Positions 25,714 through 33,884 of a stretch of 64,000 nt of DNA are shown in pieces. Each line of letters begins with the position of its first letter. The first letter of the stretch is position 1. The notes under the pieces are model-generated. The model did not search any database. It worked only from the letters and a program-made list of their open reading frames with translations, and was not told where the DNA came from. The position numbers were made by a program, and so were the translations under genes. This DNA comes from Calothrix sp. NIES-2100. GTDB taxonomy: Bacteria; Cyanobacteriota; Cyanobacteriia; Cyanobacteriales; Nostocaceae. The stretch is from contig NZ_AP018178.1 in NCBI RefSeq assembly GCF_002368195.1, positions 4,622,721 through 4,686,720 of the forward strand, read 5' to 3'.

Positions 25714-25871
25714 ATTTAATTCCTGAAAATTACAAAGTGTTAGTAATAATAAAAAATATGAATATCTTGATAAAATACAGGGATATTACTGCATCAAAAA
25801 TTGGAAATTTTGAATTATATTCTTCAATCCCAATTCTAAAATATTTTCACCCCTGTATTCCTCAATTAATC

Positions 25872-28289
25872 TTAGCGTTGCAGATGCTGCGCTAATAATT
25901 GATGTGCTCTTGGCTTGAATACTAAATAAAATAGTATTTCCAAGTAGCGGAGCATATCTTCACGATTTTCTTGGGAAGTATAATTCCAAAAACCATAAAT
26001 TTTGGCAAGGGAAAGTAAGCGAGTAGAGTGAATTTTCCAAGTGTAGTTTTTCACAACCCTCTCAACTGCTTGTTGAGAAATTTTCAACCAATAGTTTGGT
26101 TTTTGGTCACATTTATAAACAAAATCCAGAATTACTTGTGCCATTTCTTCTAACCGAGTGGGGTTAATATAAAATCCATTTACTCCGTTTTGAATAATCT
26201 CTAATGGCCCACCAAACTCAGTAGCAAAGGTAGGTAATCCGCTCACCATTGCTTCGAGAACCGTAAGACCAAAAGCTTCAAACAAAGCAGGTTGCACAAA
26301 AATTCCTTGATGGTCAGCAATCAAGCGATAAATTTCTCCAGAATCACTTTTAGAAAGGCGAACACCTAACCAGCGAATTTTGCCGTGGAGATGATATTGA
26401 TCAATTATTCTATAGAGTTTTTCGATTTCAGTCGCTTCTTCATGGTCGCTGCTATCTTCAACGCGTAATTTACCCGCTACCAAAATCAAGTTACAGTGTT
26501 GTTGTAGTTCCTCACTTTTACCAAAACACTCTGCTAAACCTGTAAGATTCTTAATTCTATCTAAACGCGCCATTGAAAATATTGGTCGCTTATTGGGGTT
26601 ATCTAATTTGCCATATACGAGGTTGGAGTCTTCGAGATTAAATAGCAGATTCTCTAAGCGATCGCGTTCTGATTTAAGTCGGCTATTTGTGTTTGTATAA
26701 GGAAAAAAGTAACTTTCGTTTACTCCTGGTGGTACTAAATTAAACTTAGGACTAAATAACTCTATGCCATCTACAACATGATAAAGTTCTGGCATGGTAA
26801 AACTTTTATAAGATTCGTACTGCCCTACACTATCTGGAGTACCCACAATTTCTTGATAGGTACTGCTAATAATAAAATTAGCCGCATTCATGGCAATTAA
26901 GTCAGCTGTAAACTGAAGCGAAAAATGATACTTATCCTCCAAGTCTTGCCAGTAGAGGTTACTAAATAAATATTTAGACTTCTCTAAAGCATGGGCAATA
27001 TTACACTGGGTAACTTTTAAACGACGCGCCAGTAAAAAAGCTACTAAATTCCCATCTGAATAGTTACCAACAATTAAATCTGGTTTCCCATGAAATTCAG
27101 CTAATACTTCTTTTTGGGCATCAATGGTATAAGTTTCTAAGTAAGGCCAAATTTCAAACCGAGAAATCCAATTTTGCGTTACCTTCGCATTAAATTCTCG
27201 GAAAGGAACTCGCAAAATCCAGACATTTGTAGTACCATAAACTTTCTCTAAACGCTGATTACAGCGAGTACCATCACTATTAGGAATTAGCCGAGACAGA
27301 ATGATGACTTTTGGCTGGACATCAATCACATCCAATCCAGCTAAAGTTATGTCTTCTTGGAGTTGCTCCTCTAAACTTCTGGCTTGGTCTAAAACATAAA
27401 CTACTTGTCCACCTGTGTCAGGTCTTCCCAAAACACCTTCCTGTCCAAACCAGCCGTGGACTGACACCAAAACGATGCGAAACATCATTGGTATCCGAGA
27501 TAGAAAATTTTCTAAAGCTTGGTGATCAGGCGAGTCAATTAACCCATCCAAAAGTTCTAAGCTTTCTTGAATGCGACCTGCGGTGTTACCCCAACCGGGT
27601 TCAAATCCCATCTCTTGCAGTTCAAAGCAAAATTGTCTGTAGGGAGTAGCTGGAGAATATTTGTTAACAAAATCAAGAGCTAATTTGACCTGTTGTGATA
27701 GTTGCTGCTGATTTTGAATCCGGGGGTTAATTAGTAATTGTGTACCGTTATAGTTATGCAGACTTAGGAATGTAAACAGTCTTTCTTGCAACTGTTGCGA
27801 CTCCTGAAGTTTGCTGGATAAGTAGCGGTTGAGGAACTGCACGCCCTTACCAATGTTTTTTGGATCGCGAATTGTCGGTGAATAATCGTACAATGGATGA
27901 AAATCCAGTTCTAGGAGATTGCCTTCGTGAGGGTGAAAGCGATTGACAAGGCGATCGCGCAAGTCTAACAATTCTTCTACGGTCATTGGTTCAACTTGCA
28001 AGTCTTCAGTTATCTGAAATACCTGTTGATTAGCAATTTTTGGTCTTACTACCAAGCAAGAATTGCCATTGTTAAGGATAATTTCTTGGGTGAAATAGAT
28101 CAGCTTTCCTAATTGAGAAGTGTTACAAAAGAATTCTGATTTTTGCAGACTTTTACAGTAATCACTAAAAGCTGACAAAATATCATTTCGGAGTAAGTAT
28201 TGTTTATTTTGTTGACGTAGTTGGTGTAAAAATTGACGTAAATCAATGCGTTCTTCGCTATTCAAAATTTCATGAATTAATTCCAGCAT
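25872..28289 (-). CDS. susA: Sucrose synthase
   Basis: The 805 aa length is that of cyanobacterial and plant sucrose synthases. An N-terminal regulatory region (about 1-260; LHQLRQQNKQYLLRNDILSA) precedes a GT-B glycosyltransferase core with MFRIVLVSVHGWFGQEGVLG, DTGGQVVYVLDQARSLEEQL, IFSMARLDRIKNLTGLAECF and the nucleotide-sugar site EAFGLTVLEAM. It interconverts sucrose + NDP with NDP-glucose + fructose in the cytosol and mainly cleaves sucrose in vivo. It sits between a STAS gene (31 bp upstream) and a phosphatase-like gene. In related strains these genes respond to salt and desiccation. Confidence 0.95.
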   Translation of the reverse strand: MLELIHEILNSEERIDLRQFLHQLRQQNKQYLLRNDILSAFSDYCKSLQKSEFFCNTSQLGKLIYFTQEIILNNGNSCLVVRPKIANQQVFQITEDLQVEPMTVEELLDLRDRLVNRFHPHEGNLLELDFHPLYDYSPTIRDPKNIGKGVQFLNRYLSSKLQESQQLQERLFTFLSLHNYNGTQLLINPRIQNQQQLSQQVKLALDFVNKYSPATPYRQFCFELQEMGFEPGWGNTAGRIQESLELLDGLIDSPDHQALENFLSRIPMMFRIVLVSVHGWFGQEGVLGRPDTGGQVVYVLDQARSLEEQLQEDITLAGLDVIDVQPKVIILSRLIPNSDGTRCNQRLEKVYGTTNVWILRVPFREFNAKVTQNWISRFEIWPYLETYTIDAQKEVLAEFHGKPDLIVGNYSDGNLVAFLLARRLKVTQCNIAHALEKSKYLFSNLYWQDLEDKYHFSLQFTADLIAMNAANFIISSTYQEIVGTPDSVGQYESYKSFTMPELYHVVDGIELFSPKFNLVPPGVNESYFFPYTNTNSRLKSERDRLENLLFNLEDSNLVYGKLDNPNKRPIFSMARLDRIKNLTGLAECFGKSEELQQHCNLILVAGKLRVEDSSDHEEATEIEKLYRIIDQYHLHGKIRWLGVRLSKSDSGEIYRLIADHQGIFVQPALFEAFGLTVLEAMVSGLPTFATEFGGPLEIIQNGVNGFYINPTRLEEMAQVILDFVYKCDQKPNYWLKISQQAVERVVKNYTWKIHSTRLLSLAKIYGFWNYTSQENREDMLRYLEILFYLVFKPRAHQLLAQHLQR

Positions 28290-28320
28290 GATAAATCCTC
28301 ATGAACGTCAAAATTATCAG

Positions 28321-28683
28321 TTATAGATACGCTGGCAGTAAATTATTTAAAGCTTCCTCTTCAGTGTCAAAAATTTCCAACATTGTGTCCATCATTGTGA
28401 TTTCAAACAATAATTTGGCTTCAGGAAGCAGATTACAAATGCAGAATCTTCCCTTAAATTGCTGAATACTCCTCATTCCAGCTACCAAAGCAGCTAGACC
28501 CGCACTATCAATGAAAATCACTTGAGCAAGATTTACTATTACACAGCAACTGATTTGAGAAATACACTCTTGTAATTTCAAGCGAAGTTGCCAAGATGTG
28601 CTGATATCTAGTCGCACTTTAGGTTTTAACACAATTACATTATTCCCTTCTTGGGTTATAAGTTTTTTTTCCTCTATTTCCAT
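28321..28683 (-). CDS. STAS-domain protein (anti-sigma-factor antagonist type)
   Basis: This 120 aa protein is one STAS domain: VRLDISTSWQLRLKLQECIS, then VIVNLAQVIFIDSAGLAALV, where Ser in DSAGL is the usual phosphorylation site, and KGRFCICNLLPEAK. STAS proteins of this kind switch partner kinases or phosphatases by phosphorylation. Its place between sucrose-phosphate synthase and sucrose synthase is unusual and suggests post-translational control linked to sucrose metabolism (inference). Confidence 0.9.
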   Translation of the reverse strand: MEIEEKKLITQEGNNVIVLKPKVRLDISTSWQLRLKLQECISQISCCVIVNLAQVIFIDSAGLAALVAGMRSIQQFKGRFCICNLLPEAKLLFEITMMDTMLEIFDTEEEALNNLLPAYL

Positions 28684-28761
28684 TACACTATTTGCCTACG
28701 GATGAAAGTTAAATTTCACATTAATCAACTCACATTGCCTTGGAAAATTGCTAATTTTGGC

Positions 28762-30204
28762 TCAATTATTTACCCACTGCACAGTACCATTAGAAAAAGA
28801 GTCAACTAATTTCTCTAGAGCTTTAATTTCGCTAGGCTTTAAAGCTTTTGACTTCAACAAAGTTTGAATTTGCTTTTCCACGTTTGGAGTTAAATTATTA
28901 GTTTGGATTATTTCTTGAACAAACATAGAAAGCGTTAAAGATTGGTAGAGTTCATAAATTTGATTAGTGACAGCCTCAGCACTAAAACGAGACTGAACCC
29001 AATTATGTGCAGCATTACCATAAAACTGCCTCAGACTAGGGTTTGCTAACAGATTACCAATAGCTCTGGCTAAAGCATGATGATTGCCAGGAGGAACCAA
29101 TAGCCCGGTTTTCCCATGCACTACCGTATGCTGCAATCCTCCAACGTTACTAGCAATTACAGGTGTTCCTGCTGCCATTGCTTCAATTGCAACTAAACCA
29201 AAAGGTTCGTAATAACTGGGTACAACACAAACATCTCCAGCTGCATAGTAAGCAGGTAACAAGGCTTGAGAAATACGTCCTGTAAAAACTGTAACTGCTG
29301 CCAATCCCAGCTTTTTAACTAAGGCTTGAATGCGTTGTTGCTCTTGAAAGTCTGCGCCATCTTCGCGACTACCACCAACTAGATAGAGTGTAAATGAATC
29401 AGACAAAAAGGCGCAGGCTTTGACTAAGGTTTCTATTCCCTTGCGATGGTCAAAGCGCCCTACATACATAATTATTTGAGAATCGGAGCTAATTCCTAAC
29501 TGTTGGCGGGCGATTTTCTGACTAATAGAACCAAAATGTTCAGTATTAATACCGCAGGGAATGATTTTAATCCTTCCCTGTTGGGAAATGAATTGGCGGA
29601 GGTCATCTACTTCTTGGGGACTGGTGGAAATTACACAATCTGTTTGCTCTAAAATTGCTTTTTCTACATGATGACGAATCACAGCCATCTGTGGCGGATT
29701 TTGCTCATCACGGTATTTAACTGCTCCTATGGAATGATAGGTATGAACTTGAGGTAATCCCAGTTGAGATTTGAGTTGTAATCCTACCCAACCAGAAAGC
29801 CAGTAATTACTGTGAATCAGTGCATAGTTACGCCCTGAACACTTACGAAAGTTTAGCCAAGCTTCTACAAATTCTGGTAGATGTTCAAATAACTCGTTTC
29901 TGGAAATGAATTTTGCAGGCCCTGCTGTGAGACGAATTGTGCGACACCCTGGTGCTAGTTCTACAATTTCTTCTTGATTGGGGTGTTCACGTCGGGTAAA
30001 CATATCAACCAGACAACCCCTTTTTGCTAATGCTAATCCCAATTCCCGCACGTAGATATTTTGTCCGCCTGCTCCTTCTTTGCCAATTTCCGCTGTAGGG
30101 TCACCATGAACTGAAATTAATGCATAAGTTGGCTGAGAATTTGGTGTTTCTAGAGCCAGATTTTCTAGAGACTCAACTAAATTCAGAGGAACAAGATTAT
30201 TCAT
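28762..30204 (-). CDS. Sucrose-phosphate synthase-type GT4 glycosyltransferase
   Basis: ATG at 30202-30204 gives 480 aa; an in-frame TTG nine codons upstream is less likely. GT-B fold motifs are clear: LISVHGDPTAEIGKEGAGGQ and NIYVRELGLALAKRG (acceptor side), KIIPCGINTEHF, VGRFDHRKGIETLVKA, and EPFGLVAIEAMAAGTPVIAS (nucleotide-sugar site). The core matches cyanobacterial SPS, which makes sucrose-6-phosphate from NDP-glucose and fructose-6-phosphate. It has no C-terminal phosphatase domain but a 60-residue helical tail. It follows a small RHH-type gene by 62 bp and heads the enzymatic part of the operon. Confidence 0.88.
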   Translation of the reverse strand: MNNLVPLNLVESLENLALETPNSQPTYALISVHGDPTAEIGKEGAGGQNIYVRELGLALAKRGCLVDMFTRREHPNQEEIVELAPGCRTIRLTAGPAKFISRNELFEHLPEFVEAWLNFRKCSGRNYALIHSNYWLSGWVGLQLKSQLGLPQVHTYHSIGAVKYRDEQNPPQMAVIRHHVEKAILEQTDCVISTSPQEVDDLRQFISQQGRIKIIPCGINTEHFGSISQKIARQQLGISSDSQIIMYVGRFDHRKGIETLVKACAFLSDSFTLYLVGGSREDGADFQEQQRIQALVKKLGLAAVTVFTGRISQALLPAYYAAGDVCVVPSYYEPFGLVAIEAMAAGTPVIASNVGGLQHTVVHGKTGLLVPPGNHHALARAIGNLLANPSLRQFYGNAAHNWVQSRFSAEAVTNQIYELYQSLTLSMFVQEIIQTNNLTPNVEKQIQTLLKSKALKPSEIKALEKLVDSFSNGTVQWVNN

Positions 30205-30266
30205 GGTCAAATTTCTACCTACAAAACTCAAAGATTTTTAATTAACTGCTGGCGCTCAGAGTTAAA

Positions 30267-30488
30267 TTACTGAGCATTAAAAAAAGTTTGCAAAAACTTT
30301 CTAGATCTTAAAAACGGATGGCTTTTATCTATTTTTTTGCTGGCTTTGGAGGGTTCAGGAAGGGAATCGACGAGTAACCGAATCGCCTCATGAACTGATA
30401 TTTGATGATTCTCTGCATAAATTCTGAGCTTAAGATATTGCTCGCTAGTCAGAACAATATTGGCAATATTTACTGAGAATTGCGACAT
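30267..30488 (-). CDS. Ribbon-helix-helix-like small protein, first gene of the sucrose operon
   Basis: A 73 aa protein. Residues 5-45 (VNIANIVLTSEQYLKL, then ENHQISVHEAIRLLVDSL) give a strand followed by two helices, the ribbon-helix-helix pattern of Arc/CopG-type DNA-binding proteins. A basic linker (KASKKIDK) leads to a C-terminal SRKFLQTFFNAQ. It is about 60% identical to the 74 aa protein at 35729-35953, which begins the penicillin-binding-protein operon. CGGGTA boxes lie 78-105 bp upstream of both. DNA binding is inferred from pattern only. Confidence 0.75.
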   Translation of the reverse strand: MSQFSVNIANIVLTSEQYLKLRIYAENHQISVHEAIRLLVDSLPEPSKASKKIDKSHPFLRSRKFLQTFFNAQ

Positions 30489-30565
30489 AGAAATTTACTC
30501 AAAACTAAAACCATGTTGCAAAATTGCTGGTCTTCTGAGATGTTACGTCTTAGAAGTCAAAATAT

Positions 30566-30593
30566 CGGGTATTAATCGGGTAAAAATCGGGGA
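30566..30593. promoter_or_regulatory. CGGGTA operator array (a), upstream of the sucrose operon
   Basis: Three boxes at exactly 11 bp: CGGGTA 30566-30571, CGGGTA 30577-30582, CGGGGA 30588-30593, each preceded by AT-rich spacers ending AT. It lies 78 bp upstream of the RHH-like gene. Tandem direct boxes one helical turn apart are the standard target of OmpR/PhoB-class regulators; such a regulator is encoded at 31014-31691. Confidence 0.7.
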
Positions 30594-30751
30594 TTAATCA
30601 AAATCATTAACTCTAGCAGTCTTATTTTAGTTGTGAAACATATTTGTTTTAGCTGTTAACCATTGACAGTCAACAAACCTTGTTGCTTACCAAAAGCCCC
30701 AATTTAAATTTTATTGAGAAAGTTAATTCATTCTAGAAACAATTAGTTCAA

Positions 30752-30803
30752 AAATAAAGCCCACCTACCTTTCAGTAACGCCAAGGATAGGTGAGCTTTA
30801 TTT
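30752..30803 (-). terminator. Rho-independent terminator of the PBP/regulator operon
   Basis: AAATAAAGCCCACCTA (30752-30767) pairs with TAGGTGAGCTTTATTT (30788-30803). In the leftward RNA the single non-Watson-Crick pair is a G-U. The stem is followed by UUUAUUUUUG, so it should end leftward transcripts from the response-regulator gene about 210 bp upstream, separating the wall operon from the sucrose operon. Confidence 0.75.
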
Positions 30804-30880
30804 GGGTAAATGCACTCTTAAGTTCGTCGGGAATAAAACTGGAATTTTGCAGTTTTCAATATTTAATAATTCTTGATTAA

Positions 30881-31010
30881 TTAAAATCTCCAAACTAAAT
30901 AATTAAAATGGTTTGGAGAAATTGTGGTGTTCCAAAGGAGTTATTCTTTATAGAACTTTAACAATTAATTGTGGAGGTAACGGGTAAATATCGGGTAGAA
31001 ATCGGGTAGT
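30881..31010. repeat. Duplicated control segment, left copy
   Basis: This segment matches 36332-36470. Both have a hairpin CTCCAAAC...GTTTGGAG (30887-30895 / 30911-30919) around AAATAAT TAAAAT, then about 60 bp of weaker similarity, then GTAAATATCGGGTA boxes. In the right copy a histidine kinase gene starts 5 bp after the boxes; here the kinase is absent and the end of the response-regulator gene abuts instead. With the RHH paralogues the duplication spans about 740 bp. Confidence 0.65.
30981..31008. promoter_or_regulatory. CGGGTA operator array (b)
   Basis: Three perfect CGGGTA boxes at 30981, 30992 and 31003, 11 bp apart. The array ends 5 bp from the stop codon of the convergently oriented response-regulator gene, so it has no obvious rightward gene to serve. 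It is probably a relic of the duplication, or acts at a distance on the sucrose operon. Confidence 0.65.
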
Positions 31011-31013
31011 TTT

Positions 31014-31691
31014 CTAAAGCTGTTTTAGGCGATAGCCTAGTCCATGAACTGTTTCAATCAAATCATCAGGAGCGCCTGCTTCTCGAAGTTTATTTCTGAG
31101 ACTCTTAATGTGAGATTTAACCGTTTCTTCGCTAGGTGGGTCATTGAGTGACCAAATACGCTCAATAATTCCAGTGCGACTGAGTACCCGCCGACCACTA
31201 GAAACCATGAGTTCTAGAAGGGCAAATTCTTTTGGTGTCAGATGTAAGGGATGTTCAGCATAGTTGACCTCATAAGTGCTGGAATTTAAAGAGAGACTAC
31301 CCCAACTTAGGTCTGGGAAAGATGTGGCGCTTTGATTACGGCGCAACAGTGCGCGAATACGAGCCATTAGCTCTGGCATTTCAAAAGGTTTGACCATATA
31401 GTCATCTGCACCTGCATCTAACCCGGTAACTTTATCAGCCAGGGTATCCCGCGCTGTTAACATGAGGACAGGCAGACTATGGTGACGCGATCGCAAGCGT
31501 TGACAAAAACTGACACCGTCCAACTTGGGTAAAGTAATATCTAGCACTACTAAGTCATATTCTAACCCCTTAACAAAATCCCATGCTTCTTCTCCGTCTT
31601 GGGCTACATCCACCACATATTGACGGTCAGTGAGGGCTTCCATTAGCATCTCTGCTAGTTGCGCATCATCTTCAACTACCAAAATCCGCAT
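31014..31691 (-). CDS. OmpR-family response regulator of the wall/sucrose locus
   Basis: The 225 aa protein has a receiver with MRILVVEDDAQLAEML, phosphoacceptor Asp51 in VVLDITLPKLDG, VLMLTARD and DYMVKPFEMPEL. Its winged-helix effector has LHLTPKEFALLELMVSSG, the recognition helix region PPSEETVKSHIKSLRNKL and LIETVHGLGYRLKQL. It is the last gene of an operon with an RHH-like gene and two penicillin-binding proteins, 60 bp after the second. It is the best candidate to bind the four CGGGTA arrays, and the CHASE3 kinase at 36475-37842 is the likely partner. Confidence 0.92.
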   Translation of the reverse strand: MRILVVEDDAQLAEMLMEALTDRQYVVDVAQDGEEAWDFVKGLEYDLVVLDITLPKLDGVSFCQRLRSRHHSLPVLMLTARDTLADKVTGLDAGADDYMVKPFEMPELMARIRALLRRNQSATSFPDLSWGSLSLNSSTYEVNYAEHPLHLTPKEFALLELMVSSGRRVLSRTGIIERIWSLNDPPSEETVKSHIKSLRNKLREAGAPDDLIETVHGLGYRLKQL

Positions 31692-31751
31692 TTCTCAAAT
31701 ATTTGTGAATTAAAAAACTAAAATCAATCCCAATATCTAACCTTAATACTT

Positions 31752-33677
31752 TCAATCTGATTTAGGACGAGGAAACTTAGAAGGTGGCTGAAATCTTTCT
31801 ACTGGTACACCCTGAAGTGCCTTCTGCATAAAATCACGCCAGATAGGAGCTACCGTACCTCCACCCGTTGCACTGTGAGCTAATTGTCGGTTGTCGTCCC
31901 TCCCTACCCAGATGGCGGTCGTTAACTGCGGTACAGTGCCAATAAACCAAATATCTTTCTCTGAGGAGGTTGTACCCGTTTTTCCTGCGGCTGGACGGCC
32001 GATAGCTGCGCCTTTACCAGTTCCTTCATTAACTACCGTCTGCATCACGTCTAAAGTTGCGGCTGATGCCCAAGGGTCAAGAACTAGTTGCGGTTTAGGA
32101 GTATTATCTAGCAACACATTGCCACTACTATCAGTCACACGAGCAATAATCGTTGCTGGTGATTGCCAACCATAATTAGCAAACGTGGCATAAGCACTAG
32201 CCATTTCCAGTGGTGTGACACCAATTGCACCTAATGGTAAAGAACTTACCGGAACCATTGGACTCATAATTCCTAAAGTACGGCAAGTTTCAATAACTTT
32301 ATTCATGCCCACAGCTTTACCAAGCTTGATTGCCGGAATATTACGGGACAGTGCTAAGGCAGTACGAATTGGTATTGCTCCCATGAAGCTATTATCGTAG
32401 TTGCGTGGGTAATACCAACCACTACCATCTCTATAACTAACAGGGGTATCTAGTATCGTTGTATTTGGTGTAAATTTCCCACTAGCAAAAGCGGTATAGT
32501 AAACAAACGGCTTAAAAGAAGATCCTGGCTGACGCTGTGCTTGAGTTGCGCGGTTAAATTCACTAGTTTTTGCATCTACACCACCTACTAGTGCTTTAAC
32601 AAAGTGTGTGCGAGGATCAATTGCAACTAAAGCCATCTGATTTTTATTTATCCCTTCACTTTCAAGGGTTCTATGCCATTTCTTGATAGTTGCTTCTGCC
32701 ATCAATTGGAAGTCTGCGTCTACTGTTGTTTGTACCCGCATTCCAGCTTTGATCAGTGCTTCACGCCCAAACTTTTTAATTAGTTCTTGAGCAACGGTAT
32801 TGGTAACATAAGGCAAAGCACTACCTTGAAAAGACTTGATTTTGCCAAGTTTGATTTGTTGTTTGAGAGCATCATTATACTCTTGTTGGCTAATCCAATT
32901 TAATTCTAACATTCGCCCCAGTACTTCTTTTTGTCTTTGTTTAGCCAATTTCATGTTGACAAACGGGCTAAATTCTTCTGGAGCGGGAATTAAACCTGCC
33001 ATCATTGCAGCTTCCCCTAGAGTCAAATTTGCGGCTGATTTGTTAAAGTAAGTGCGTGCTGCTGTTTGCACACCATAATTATTGTGTCCCCAGTAAACTT
33101 GGTTGAGGTACATCTCTAATATATGGTCTTTACTAAGAACTTGCTCTAACCGAATGGCTAATACTGCTTCGGCGATTTTTCGGGTAACAGCACGCTTTTG
33201 AGATAAAAATAAATTTTTCACTAACTGCATGGTGATTGTAGAACCACCTTCTCGCACATCTCCAGATGTTAAGTTAGTAATCGCCGCACGTCCAATACCG
33301 ACGGGGTTAATCCCGTGATGCTCATAGAAACTGCTGTCTTCGCTAGCTAATACAGCTCGTTTTAAATTGGGAGAAATTGCATCTAAGGGCGCTACTTGTC
33401 GATTAGCTTCCCCATGTATACGTGCTAAAAGCTTGCCTTTAATATCATATATATAAGTTGTTTCTGAGGGGAAAAAGTTTCGTAGTTGTCTCACATCTGG
33501 CAGATTCCGGAAACTAATAGCTAACCCAACTAATCCTCCCGCTAACACAGAACTTGACAGCATAGTAATTGATAGGAGCGTACCACCCGCTACTTGACCA
33601 ACTCCTTTCCAAAACTCCAGGTTAGGTAAAGTCTGAATTTGTGATGTTTTGTTGGTAAATTTTTTATACGAAGACAC
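31752..33677 (-). CDS. Class A penicillin-binding protein (PBP1A type)
   Basis: The 641 aa bifunctional peptidoglycan synthase has a GTG start at 33675-33677 and a membrane anchor at about 30-55. The GT51 transglycosylase domain has catalytic Glu113 (SEDSSFYEHHG) and GGSTITMQLVKN. The transpeptidase domain has Ser386-x-x-Lys (PGSSFKP), SRN and KTGTTSSEKD. It polymerises glycan strands and cross-links them in the periplasm. It lies between a class B PBP and a response regulator in one leftward operon, so wall synthesis is linked genetically to a two-component system. The length is normal for the short cyanobacterial type. Confidence 0.95.
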   Translation of the reverse strand: MSSYKKFTNKTSQIQTLPNLEFWKGVGQVAGGTLLSITMLSSSVLAGGLVGLAISFRNLPDVRQLRNFFPSETTYIYDIKGKLLARIHGEANRQVAPLDAISPNLKRAVLASEDSSFYEHHGINPVGIGRAAITNLTSGDVREGGSTITMQLVKNLFLSQKRAVTRKIAEAVLAIRLEQVLSKDHILEMYLNQVYWGHNNYGVQTAARTYFNKSAANLTLGEAAMMAGLIPAPEEFSPFVNMKLAKQRQKEVLGRMLELNWISQQEYNDALKQQIKLGKIKSFQGSALPYVTNTVAQELIKKFGREALIKAGMRVQTTVDADFQLMAEATIKKWHRTLESEGINKNQMALVAIDPRTHFVKALVGGVDAKTSEFNRATQAQRQPGSSFKPFVYYTAFASGKFTPNTTILDTPVSYRDGSGWYYPRNYDNSFMGAIPIRTALALSRNIPAIKLGKAVGMNKVIETCRTLGIMSPMVPVSSLPLGAIGVTPLEMASAYATFANYGWQSPATIIARVTDSSGNVLLDNTPKPQLVLDPWASAATLDVMQTVVNEGTGKGAAIGRPAAGKTGTTSSEKDIWFIGTVPQLTTAIWVGRDDNRQLAHSATGGGTVAPIWRDFMQKALQGVPVERFQPPSKFPRPKSD

Positions 33678-33884
33678 GGCAATTTTACTTCCTTATTTGT
33701 AAATTTAACTGAAATAAAGTTTCTGAAAATACCAAGTTGATTTATAAATAATTGAGTTAAGAAATCAGTGATTAAAAATTCTAATTTTTCTGTTGTTGAT
33801 AGTTGTATTAAAAAAGAATTTAGCACCCTAAGTTTTAAGATAAATTAGCGCGATCGCCAAAGCAATATTCCCAATGTCATATAT

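Noticed and set aside
30566..31008. CGGGTA arrays as HLR1 (RpaB) sites
   Set aside because: HLR1 boxes are TTACA-type; these boxes are CGGGTA with a different core, though the spacing is the same.
31014..31691. Possible identity of the locus regulator with RpaA/RpaB
   Set aside because: Its sequence and operon (with PBPs) do not match those conserved regulators; it is left as an unnamed OmpR-family member.
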